Below, in pieces: positions 1 through 9,301 of a DNA stretch of 64,000 nt. Position numbers and translations under genes: made by a program. Each line of letters opens with the position of its first letter. The stretch's first letter is position 1. Source of the DNA: Emydura subglobosa (taxonomy: Eukaryota > Chordata > Testudines > Chelidae); assembly GCA_007922225.1 (NCBI GenBank), contig ML680041.1, positions 587,025 through 651,024 on the forward strand, given 5' to 3'. The notes beneath the pieces were generated by a model that ran no database searches, was not told where the DNA came from, and saw only the letters and a program-made list of their open reading frames with translations.

Positions 1-197
1 ATGGATTAAGGGGTGTATAGGGATGGATGGATGGATGGATTAGGAGGTGTCTAGGGATGGATGGATGGATGGATGGATTAGGGGGCGTATAGGGATGGAT
101 GGATGGATGGATGGATGGATGAGGGGTTGTATGAGGATAAATAGATAGATAGAGGGGCAGTGGGGGGATAGATAGACAGACAGACAGACAGAGGGTG
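1..197. repeat. GGAT/GATA/GACA microsatellite
   Basis: Runs of GGAT interrupted by a short GGGGTGTATAG-like spacer, changing into GATA and then GACA near 140-190. It is a simple-sequence block in what should be an intron of RIPK3, because the next exon downstream continues a kinase domain. Confidence 0.9.
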
Positions 198-1251
198 GTC
201 AAATAATGGCTCACGAGCCACATACGGTTAACGTGTGGCTCGTAGAGCTCCCTCTAGCCCCATCCCTCCCCCCCCCCCACCATTCTCCACCTACCTGATG
301 GGGTGGGAACCTCAGAGCTTCTTCCTGTGGCAGGGTGGTGGGGTAAGAAGCTTCTGCCCAGCAGGACAGGGGAGTCACCATCCCCCCACTATATAAACTG
401 CTGAAAATATTCTCAGCCGGCTGGGCCAGATGATGGATGGACAGAAAACATGGGTGGTGATTCAGGGGGTGGGGAGGGTTCTCCTTGCAGTCAGTGCTGG
501 CCCCAAAACCCCAGCGTGGCACCTGGGGAATCCGCTGTAGGGAGCAGGGTGGGGGCTCGGCGGGGGGTTCTGCACCCAGGTATTCAGTTCTGGGTTCTAT
601 CCTGCCTCTGGGAGGGGAGTGGTACCTAGTGGTTAAAGCGGGGGGGGGAGGGGCTGGAAGTCAGGACTCCTGGGTTCTGTCCCATGCGTCGGGAGGAGAG
701 TGGGGTCGAATGGTTAAAGCAGGGAGGAGCTGGAAGTCAGGACTCCTGGCTCTATCCACAGCTAAGCTATACAGCCTGGACCAAATTACTTCAGCCCTCT
801 GTTGCCTCAGTTTCCCCACCCACAAAAGAGGACTTCCTCGGTCTCTCCGGCCTGTGGATGGTTAGCAGCAGGGAGTCCCTCTGACAGGCTCCTCATACAA
901 ACCATGGTGAAACGGCCAGAATATCACAGTTTGAAAATCTCTGCCCCCTATCTGGGAGTTCAAATCCCGGAGGCTCCGATGGGCACCAGAGAGGAGGTCT
1001 CAGCTCCAAGATACTTTAGGAAACATGGCTGGGAATTCAATGGCAGCTGAAATCAAATGGGATGGAAGGTAATGCCTATAAATTCCAGCCCACCTCCTCC
1101 TCCTCCCTTCAGCCTGCCCCATAGTAAACAATCATGCCTCGGAAGCACCACAGGGGGGCGGTGTTGGGGCCTGGCTGCTAAGTCTTTGATTCACCATGGG
1201 GTGGTGGTGTTGGGGCCTGGCTTCTACATGTCCCGTGTTCTCTTTATCCAG
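198..1251 (+). other. RIPK3 intron sequence
   Basis: No convincing exon is seen here apart from the SINE piece listed separately. The exon that should precede 1252 (more of the kinase C-lobe) was not found, so it probably lies left of the window. Confidence 0.5.
594..885 (+). repeat. MIR-like tRNA-derived SINE, duplicated head
   Basis: Two heads with an A-box-like CTAGTGGTTAAAGC or GAATGGTTAAAGC, followed by GGACTCCTGGGTTCTGTCCC (B-box-like), then a core ending in GCCTCAGTTTCCCCACC. This order matches the amniote MIR/CORE-SINE layout. The doubled head is characteristic of many copies in this window. Confidence 0.65.
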
Positions 1252-4200
1252 ATCTCCACCCGAAATACATGAGCTCCCTTCTCCGAATGCACGTCCCCCA
1301 GGGGCAGAGACCCACCCTGGAGGAGCTGGCGGAGGTCACAGGGGTGGAAGGACTGGAAGACATGAAGGAGTTAATGAAGAGATGTTGGGACAATGACAGC
1401 AGGCTAAGACCCACATTTAAAGGTAAAGTCCATGCCCTTGCTTCAGGGAGTGGGTCAGGGGCTCCGTAGGGGGCACTCTCTCCTGGCAGGCTGTGCTGAC
1501 CCCAGTGCCCCTGCACAAGGGGGGCCCCAGGCTGCAGGGGAATCCCTGACCCCTCCTGTCTTTCTCCTGTAGAGTGCAGCAACGAGACAGAGAAGATTTC
1601 TTCCCTCCACAAGTCCCAGATTGTGCCGGCCGTGCGCAAGGTGCAGGACGTGCTGGTAAGCCATAGAGGGCGCATGGTAGCCGTGGTGCTCATTCCATCC
1701 TCTGCGCCGCCACGGCTGGCCACGAGGGGGCAGCACCTTCCCAGCAGAGCGGAGCATCCGGCGCTGGAACGATCCTGGCTCCAGGCCAAGCCCAGGGCAG
1801 GATCTGCGCCTACAGCCCATCCTCCAGCATTTCACGGAGGATAATTCAATCCCGGCTGTTCTCACCACCTACCACAAGGGGGCGGTGCTGCACCAGACGA
1901 GAAATCAGAATATCTAACTATCTCCAAACACCTCTCTCTCCCAATCCCCCATACATACCTGTCTGTCTCTCTGTCCCCATCCATCCATCCATCCATCCAT
2001 CTACACCCCATCTATCTCTCTATCCATCCCCCATACATACCTGTCTGTCTGTCTCTGTGTTCCCCTACACATCTACCCATCTGTCGATGCATCCATCCAT
2101 CTCTATACACCCCATCAATCTCTCTATCTATCCATCCTCCGTATATACCCATCTGTCTGTCTCTCTGTCCCCATACCTATCCACCCATCTGTCCATCCTT
2201 CCATCCCTATACACCCCATCTATCTCTCTATCTATCCTTATAGACCCTCATCTCTCTGTCTCCCCATACACCCCCTCTATCCATCCATCCCTCCAGTCCT
2301 GACCCCCAAATTGTCTCCCCAGATGAAGATGACCAGTTCTCCCAGAGAGGAGTCCAGTCCACCAGTAAACGTCTATACGCCTGCTCTGGCTGAGAGCTCC
2401 CAGCTCCACGCCCCTCCTCCATCTTCCCTTGGGGTCACAGAGAAATTCCAGACACTTCACTATGGGGATCCTCCATCCACAGAAAATGGTGAGTGGGGTC
2501 CCCGTCCCCCCTCCCAGCCCATCTGCATCGGGCACCAGCTGGTGAAATTCTGGGTATGGAGAGAATCTACATTGGTGACATGACAGGAAAAATCCCACCT
2601 CCAAGATAACAGGGCAGGAAGTCCTGCCTCCAGAAAGACTTACACCTCTGGTCTGACTGCCTGAGAATTCCCACCTCTGATGTGACAGAACAGGAAGTAC
2701 CACACCAAAGGTCACCCTGGAGGAAGTCTCACCTCAAAAGCAGCAACCTGGGAAGTCCTGTCTCTGATGTGGCATGAGACGACAAAAGAAGTCTCATGGA
2801 AAAAGGGGACAATGGGGGAAGATCCCCCTCCAGAGTGGCAAAGCAGGAAGTGTTGCTTCCAGTGTCACTGGACAGGAAGCTCCGCCCAAAATGGTGCCTA
2901 CTGAGTCACTGGGAAGGAAGTTGTGTCTCCAATGTAGCAAGATAGACTTTGCCATGCTAAACAGTAACTATGGAGGAAGTCCCACCTCCACAGTGGCATA
3001 ACAGGAAGTCCTGTCTCCAATATGGCAGGACAGGAAGGCTCACCGCTGAAGTGCCCACACAGGAAGTCCTGCCTCTAGAGTATCACCACAGGAAGTCCCA
3101 CCCAAAATAGGTGGCTGTAAAGGAAATCCCACTGCCAGAGTGACAACACAGGAAGTCCCGCCTCCAGAGTGGTGGTACTTCCTGAGTTGGCTGTTGTGGC
3201 CAATTTCCCTGCCTTAGGGGTGGGGTCTGGGCTGTTCTGAGAAAGGGGAGAGGGGGACAGGGACTCCCTACAAGTTGGCAGTGACTCAATGGGGTGTCTT
3301 TCCGTCCCTCAGAGGCCTTGCCCCTGAGAAGCACGAGGCAGATGGAGCATCAGCGAGGACCTGGTAACACAACGCCCTGTAGTGTCAGCACGGGTCCCAC
3401 GCAGGTAAGTTCCTGCCATCTCCTTCTTCCTTGGTGGGGGGGAATCAGCGTTTGCTGGCTAAGTGGGGTCACCCCTGGGTTAGGGGGTGGATGGGATACC
3501 CAGGGGGCAGCAAGGGGTGCAGGATAGGGGAACGCCATCCCCTCACACTCAGCACCAGCTGAACCATCCCCAGGCATTGCTGCTTTGCGAGTCTTACATA
3601 GCCTCTGCGCCCTACCCCAGAGGGGACGCATCTTAGGGTCGGGTGAGAGATTCCCCTATAACCAGCCCCTGCGCCCCTCCCCGGAGTGGCCCAGTCTCAG
3701 GGCTGGGTGAGGGGCCGCTGTGTAAATTGTATCTGTGGGGATCTGGTGCATCCAGGAGGGGCGTGATTCTCTCTTCTTTTTCAAGGGAGCAGAAGGACCC
3801 GCTAACGGAGATTTTGCCTCCCCCAAGATGACCCCATCTAAATTCATACCCCCAGGTACCATGGGGCACAGCCCGGGGGGGTGGGACGGGGAGGCCAGGC
3901 TGGGGGACTGAGGGACCAGTCCAGGGGGGGGAGGGCCAGACCCTCAATGGGTGGTCTACCCCCATTGCAGTACCCCCATTTCCCCAAAAGGTGGCAGCTT
4001 TTTGCTACCAGGCTGCGGGACAGAGGCCAGCACTATAAAACTCCCCTTTAAGAGCCCACTTAAAGGGAAAGTGGGTGTGACATTGGGCGGCAGGCAGTGA
4101 GACATTGAACCCTTAAAGGGGAAGTACCCCGGTGCAGAATGGGCCGCTGTTTGACCTTGAGAAACACCCATCCTCCTGTCATCCTTACACACACACACAC

Positions 4201-4660
4201 ACCTATCTCCATCCATCCATCCCTCCTTCCCCATCCCCATCCATCTGTCTGTCCGTCCATCCTTACACACACCGCTATCTCCATCCATCCATCCCTCCTT
4301 CCCCGTACACATCATCCACATACACACCCATCCATCTGTCTGTCCATCCTTACACACACACACACACACACCCCATCTCCATCCATCCATCCCTCATGTG
4401 CACCTCTCTGTCTCTATCTATCCAGCCCCAGACACCCGCCTTGTCCCCCCCCCCCCGCAAAGCCCATCTCTTTCCGTCTGTCCGCCTGGCCACGTCTCCC
4501 TTCACCTGCCTGTGTCTCTGTCTCTCCCTCAGGTAGCCACGTCCAGATCACGGGCCCTTCCCAGGGCATCCAGATTGGCCACAACAACTACATGAAAGTG
4601 ACCACAGTGCAGAAACCAGAGAAGAAAAAGAAGAAGCAGAAGCAGAGGCAGAAGGAATAA
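1252..4660 (+). CDS. RIPK3: Receptor-interacting serine/threonine kinase 3, C-terminal part (5' end outside window)
   Basis: Six 3' exons: 1252-1422, 1573-1655, 2323-2488, 3313-3404, 3786-3855, 4533-4660, stop TAA at 4658. All junctions are GT-AG and all phases agree, giving about 235 residues. The first exon ends the kinase C-lobe (GLEDMKELMKRCW, then RPTF), which aligns with human RIPK3 before its ECLP segment. The middle is a low-complexity linker. The last exon carries a RHIM with core IQIG followed by HNNYM, the amyloid-forming motif through which RIPK3 engages RIPK1 and other RHIM proteins in necroptosis. The core IQIG equals that usual in RIPK1; human RIPK3 has VQVG. The protein ends in a Lys/Gln-rich tail of about 13 residues soon after the RHIM, much shorter than the human C-terminus. 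Kinase N-lobe, ATP site and catalytic loop are not in the window. The adjacent ADCY4 confirms the locus. Confidence 0.92.
1968..2303. repeat. CCAT/CTAT microsatellite block
   Basis: Degenerate CCATCCAT, CTATCTCT and TGTCTGTC runs with repeated ACACCCCATC spacers, lying in the RIPK3 intron just before the exon at 2323. Length variation here could affect the intron only. Confidence 0.85.
2577..3185 (+). repeat. Degenerate minisatellite with GGAAGT units
   Basis: About 600 bp of roughly 30-40 bp units built around CAGGAAGTCC(T/C)(G/A)CCTCCA and ending in AGAGTGRCA. The hexamer GGAAGT occurs about eleven times, often as ACAGGAAGT, which is the consensus core of ETS-family factors. It fills the RIPK3 intron between 2488 and 3313. 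Confidence 0.8.
4175..4440. repeat. CA / CCAT microsatellite
   Basis: Alternating (CA)n, (CCAT)n and (CTGT)n runs in the last RIPK3 intron. Three copies of a longer ACACCCATCTCCATCCATCC-type unit can be seen. Confidence 0.85.
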
Positions 4661-4912
4661 CAGCTCCGTCGCCTCTGATCTCCGCATGTGTGCAGGGGTG
4701 CACCCCAGCCCTCACTGCCCCTCCTCCCACAGGGGGCCCCCCTTTTCTGGGATGCAGCGCTCCCCTCTGAAACCCAGCCTTCCCACGGTCCCAGGCCCGT
4801 TCCCAGCTCCCCCCCACCCCCGCAGGGGGACAGGAAGGGGCGGGGGGGAGAGATCTCAGCCTGGAGGCGGGTGGCCTCTCTGGGCCGCGTGGAGGGTTTT
4901 TGCAGACTCCAC

Positions 4913-4918
4913 ATTAAA
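4913..4918 (+). terminator. RIPK3 polyadenylation signal
   Basis: ATTAAA lies 253 bases after the RIPK3 stop codon and is the first standard signal downstream. It is followed by a G/T-rich stretch (GGAGTGGTTTGGAGT), as expected for a cleavage site. Confidence 0.6.
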
Positions 4919-5224
4919 GCGCCTGTGAAAGGAAAAGGAGTGGTTTGGAGTCTCAGAGACGGGGGTAGAGACAGAAAGAAGGGGGTGGGGGGTGGCTGCA
5001 GGGGCATATCAGTGGGGGCTGTTTGGGAGGGCAGAGGACTCTGGGGGGGCTGTTTCTGTGAGGGGGGGCTGCATGAGCTCTGCTTAGCCCTGCCCGGCTC
5101 ACCAACACTCGACTCACTGACCGGGGGGGCTGTGGCATCTGTGCACCCTACAGACAATGGGGCAGGCTGGAAGCTGACTGTGTGGGAGGAGGGTGAACAC
5201 CCCCTGCTGGTCCCCCCCCCAGCC

Positions 5225-5375
5225 GCACAGCGCCCCCTAGTGGCAGCAGCCCCCGCACAGCGCCCCCTAGTGCCAGCAGCCACCGCACAGCACCCCCCCA
5301 GTGCCAGCAGCCGCCACACAGCACCCCCCCAGTGCCAGCAGCCCCAGCGCAGCATCCCCCCCAGTGCCGAACTGG
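5225..5375 (-). repeat. 30-bp minisatellite carrying CTCF-like sites
   Basis: Four to five units of about 30 bp, CGCACAGCGCCCCCTAGTGG followed by CAGCAGCCCC. On the minus strand the first unit (5229-5243) reads CCACTAGGGGGCGCT, a full match to the vertebrate CTCF core. The second (5259-5273) differs at one end and later units are degraded. The array sits about 300 bp beyond the RIPK3 polyadenylation signal, in the gap before ADCY4. Confidence 0.75.
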
Positions 5376-6184
5376 GGTGCTGCGGTTCAAGGGAAGGGCA
5401 GGGAGCCGCGCAGGGGGTGTCGCCTGTGATTTCAGCCGGTGTTTCTGTTCCAGCTGGGCGTGAGCTTCCACTGCCTTCCTCCGGTCCGGCCAGATTCTGC
5501 AGCCTGGGGCTGCCTCTCACCTGCCTCTTGCATTTAGGGAGCGGGGTGGGGGGGTGTCAATTTAACTGGGACTGGAGCCAGACCTCTTTGTGTGAGCCCA
5601 GAGAGGGGGTCACAGCCCTAAGGAGAGACACCCCACCACACACACACACGGGCCTGGACACGGCAGAGACACCCAGCCCATGAATTCAGAGACAGGGACG
5701 GGTGGGACCGCGCTGGGCATCCGGAGTCATGAGCCTGCTGAGTGCTAGAGAAATAGACAGAGGGGTGTGTACGGAGATAGAGAGAGAGATAAAGCCAGAG
5801 AGAGGCGGGCAGGCGTGTGAGGAGAGAGAGAGCCAAGGAGAAAATAGATCGTCAGGAAAGACAGTGAATTTTCGCTCCATGCTAGGAAGTGGCCCTGGCC
5901 CCAGGGGCCACCGTTTCATCCCCCTGGCGACGGAGCCGGGCGAGCAGAACAGCTGCAAAAGCGAGGGACCCTGGAGGGATTCTCCTGGGCCCCTCCCCCC
6001 CGCTCCTTGGCGGGGGCCGGGGGTCAGCGAGCAGCCGGTGCAGGGCTCGGCAGCAGGAAGGAAATCTGGAGCCATGGGTCCGCGCCAGCCCGTCCCCTGG
6101 CTTGGGGCGTGGGTGCTTATCGGCCAGCCGGGGCCTTCCTGTGACGTACGGGAAACTGGCAGGGGACGGGCAGAGTGGCTGGGA

Positions 6185-6400
6185 CCCTCACTCCTGACCC
6201 ACAGCCCCCTGCCAGCCCAGCCCAGCCCTCCAGTGCCCCTGACTCCTGACCCCCAGCCTCCTGCTAGCCCAGCCCTGCCCCCCCAGCTCTGCTGGTGCCC
6301 CTCACTCCTGACCCACAGCCCCTGCCAGCCCAGCCCTGCCCCCCCAGCTCTGCCGGTGCCCCTCACTCCCGACCCACAGCCCCGCCCAGCGAGATTCTCC
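6185..6400 (+). repeat. Tandem copies of a GTGCCCCTCACTC(C/T)(C/T)GACCC repeat
   Basis: Three to four tandem units of about 62 bp, with segments such as CTCACTCCTGACCCACAGCC and CAGCTCTGCCGGTGCC. The same unit recurs at about 17690, 29236-29350, 33620-33725 and 34165, and in reverse at about 8885, so it is a dispersed repeat that often occurs in tandem. Confidence 0.7.
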
Positions 6401-6842
6401 CTTCCTCCAGCCCTTTGGCAGAGGCCCAGCAAACTCATTTATCTGGCTGCATCTTCCCCCTCCCCCCCCGCCCGATGCCCAAGGGGAGTTGATTAGTCCG
6501 TTCGCAGCGCTCCAGGCCCCACTTAACGCGCACACGGCTGGGAGGCAGCCCCTGGGCCAGACAGGCTTACTGGAAATTCACCTCCCCCCCCATGGCCGCA
6601 CTGGGGAATCCTCTAATGGACTCAGTTGCATGACTCAGGCCTAGGCAAAGCACCTCTTCCCCATTGAATCACGGGGGGGCGAGGGGGGTGTCTCTGGTCA
6701 CCCAGGCCCCTACAAGGGGACACGCTCATTCTACTGGGCAGCCCAGTTTCCGGGTGATATCCCCCCCCCCGGTGCTGAATATCCCCGAGTAGCAAGCCGA
6801 ATGGGTTAGAGCTGGGGGGCTGGGCACCACGACGCCTGCGTT

Positions 6843-7015
6843 CTCTCCCCAGTTCTCGTAGGGGAGCGGAGTCTAGTGGTTAGAGCGGGGGGGAGGGTCT
6901 GGGAGCCAGGATGCCTGGGTCTCTCCGCAGAGGTGGGAGGGGAGCGAGGTCTAGTGGTTAGAGCAGGAAGGGTGGGGGGGTTAGCCCGGACGCCTGGGTT
7001 CTAATCCCATTGCTG
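6843..7015 (+). repeat. MIR-like SINE heads, two tandem copies
   Basis: Two units with GTCTAGTGGTTAGAGC followed by CAGGATGCCTGGGTCTCT or GGACGCCTGGGTTCTAATCC. The A-box and B-box spacing is like a tRNA. No core or tail follows. Confidence 0.6.
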
Positions 7016-7634
7016 ACCAGGACGCTGGCTTAAGAGACTCCATCCCAGGTCTGATGGGTGGAAGGGGGCAGGGCCCTGAGTCTGAGAGGAAGCTGAAAAT
7101 CTGGTTGGGCCGGTTCCCCTACACTCCCTGCCCTGGGTCAGCCAGGGGACCTGCCCCACCCTCCCCCATTCCTTCCCTCCCAACTCTTCCCTGCACCCCC
7201 TCTTACCTAGGGATCGGGGTGACCCATGGAGGGCATGTCTCCACAGCCCCCCTCCCCCACCCAGCCCCTCTCTGCCACCCCCAGCCCCCCCTCAGCTCCG
7301 GCCCTGCCAGCCTGGGAATCAGACCCAGCCTCTGTCTGCCAAGAGACAGCCAAGTGTGGGGCTAGCAGGGGGCTGCGGGCTGGGATTGAGGAGTCTTAGA
7401 GGGAAAGGTACCACTTGCCCCCCCCAGCCCTGTCCCTTGCACCAGCGCCTCTCCCCATTGGCCGGTCGCCCGGTCCCATTCGGGTCCCGAAGGGGGTTAG
7501 GCACCAGCCTCCCATTACACCTAATGAGAAGCTGGTTTCTGACTCCCTTCCAGCCTTTTAGCCCCACAATCCGGAGAGGGGACCAGGCATCCACAGCGGT
7601 AGAGGATGGCCCAGTGTGAACCAGGGAGCCAGCG

Positions 7635-7815
7635 AGCCCCTGCTCTAACCACTAGACTCTGCTCCCCACCCAGAGCCGGGAGAGAACCCAGGAGTCCTGG
7701 CGCCCGGCCCCCCGTTGCTCTAACCACTAGCCCCCACTGCCCTCCCAGAACCGGGGAGAGAACCCAGGCGTCCTGGCATCCAGCCCTCCCCTCCCCGCTC
7801 TAACCACTAGAACCA
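7635..7815 (-). repeat. MIR-like SINE heads, three tandem copies (reverse)
   Basis: Three units reading GCTCTAACCACTAGACTCTG on the plus strand, then GAGAGAACCCAGGAGTCCTG. This is the reverse of the head found at 6843-7015. Confidence 0.6.
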
Positions 7816-8194
7816 GAGTTAGAGGCGAGACGTCAGGGCCCCGGGCTCTGGAAACTTGGGGCTAGTTTGATCTGTGGGTCGGGCGGTGGCGTCTCTGAGC
7901 TGTGGGGCTGGTGAGGTGACCTGGGTTGGGGGTGGGGGGGGCAGGGCAGGGCGAGGAGGGGGCTGTAGGTCGTGGGGGGGGGCTAGGATTAGCACCCACC
8001 CCATCTCCGTGGGTCTACCGGACTCTCCCCCCCCTTACCTGGCTCTTGGTCCTACAGGGAACAGCCGGTCCTGGGTGGGGGGAGGCGAATAAATCCCGGC
8101 CCCCCGCCTACGTAAATTAATCCCACGGCTCCCGGGTTATAGCGAGTGGCCACAAGCCAATGGGTGCGGGGGAGGATGACTGCCCCAGGGGTGA

Positions 8195-8345
8195 GCTTAG
8201 CCACCCCGGACTCCTGGGTCCCTTTCCCCTGGGGGCTGAAAGCCGTGGGGCCCCTCCCGGACTCCTGGGTCCCCTTCTCCTTCCTGGTTTCTTCCCCAGG
8301 GGACCTGGACTCCTGGGTCCCTTTCCCCATGCCGGGCTCTCCGTC
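8195..8345 (+). repeat. GGACTCCTGGGTCCCYTT tandem units
   Basis: Three to four copies of GGACTCCTGGGTCCCTTTCC separated by variable GC-rich sequence, just upstream of the ADCY4 5' region. The unit resembles the B-box part of the SINE heads elsewhere in the window. Confidence 0.6.
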
Positions 8346-8799
8346 CCGGCCGTGAAAGGGTTAAGGCTGTGGGGCCGGGGCGGGGGAGGATGTGGGTGTG
8401 GATCCGAATCGCTGAGACCAGGCAGCGGGGCGGAGAAGCTACTATCACGGTACCCTCCGACCCGGAGCCGCCCGGTAAGCGGAGGCCAGGGGGGCGCCCC
8501 ACGGGGAGCAGGGGCTCTGGAATCAATGGGTGGATACCTCTTTAAATGGGGGGCTGGGGGGGTCATTAACCCTAGACTCTATCCCCGCTGCAACTTAACC
8601 ACCCCCTCCCCCCCATCTGGGCAGCTCTCCCCGGGGAGGCAGAAGAAGGGCCCGCGGTGCCTGGGGAAACTGAGGCACGGGGAGGTTAAAGGGCACAAGC
8701 GTGTTGGGGGAGGGGGAAGCTGCCTCCTAGCCGCTGGGCCAGCCTTCCCCTCAGGCAGACAGACACACAGAGGGACGGGTGTGTGTGGGGACAGACAAC

Positions 8800-9301
8800 A
8801 TGGAGAGACCTGTCCGTCTACCTCGGGCATTAGAGAGACAAGGTGAGGGGCTGGGGGAGGGGAGTCCAGGGGTGGGCTAATGGGGGGCTGCGGGTCGGGA
8901 GTGAGGGGCACCGGCGGAGCTGGGGGGGGAAGCAGCCAGCCAGCTCTGGGCTAGACTGGGATGGGGGTGGGGGCTGTGGGTCAGACCTGACATTAACCCT
9001 TTCCTTTCCTTCCCCAGACTGAAGAACGACCCCCCGACTCTCCTGACGACCCCCCCCCAAAAAATCCCTAAGGAGGGGGCCCCCCTTTGCCCCCAGGACC
9101 TTCCGGGAGTGCTCCCTAGAGGGCGATTTTAGCGGGGACCCCCCCACACTTTTCACACCCGGGGCGGGGGAAACCTTGGGGGTGGAGGGCGGTGGGTGAG
9201 TGAGCAGGGGAGGGGATCCCCAAGGGGGGGATGTGAAAAGGGGGTGTCCCCCAGGCAGTGCGGGGGGGGGGGGTCCCAGCCGGGGTGGGGGGGGTCCCAG
9301 G
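8800..9301 (+). other. Candidate ADCY4 5'-UTR splice junction with a short upstream ORF
   Basis: A GT donor follows GAGACAAG at 8842 and a CCCCAG acceptor precedes 9018. Joining them gives a 5'-UTR intron of 175 bp. An ATG at 8800 would then encode a 15-codon upstream ORF whose TGA falls just after the splice. The surrounding 8360-9300 is GC-rich and fits a promoter or leader region, but no transcript evidence is visible. Confidence 0.3.

Noticed and set aside
2577..3185. Evenly spaced repeats that could suggest a CRISPR array
   Set aside because: Repeats are degenerate, spacing varies, there are no cas genes, and the setting is a vertebrate intron.
4588..5520. 310-codon minus-strand and 331-codon plus-strand open frames
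   Set aside because: Both cover the RIPK3 3' end, a minisatellite and GC-rich spacer; no domain is recognisable.
6843..7815. tRNA genes, from the A-box and B-box sequences
   Set aside because: The heads cannot form a full tRNA cloverleaf with anticodon and acceptor stems and occur in tandem as SINE pieces.
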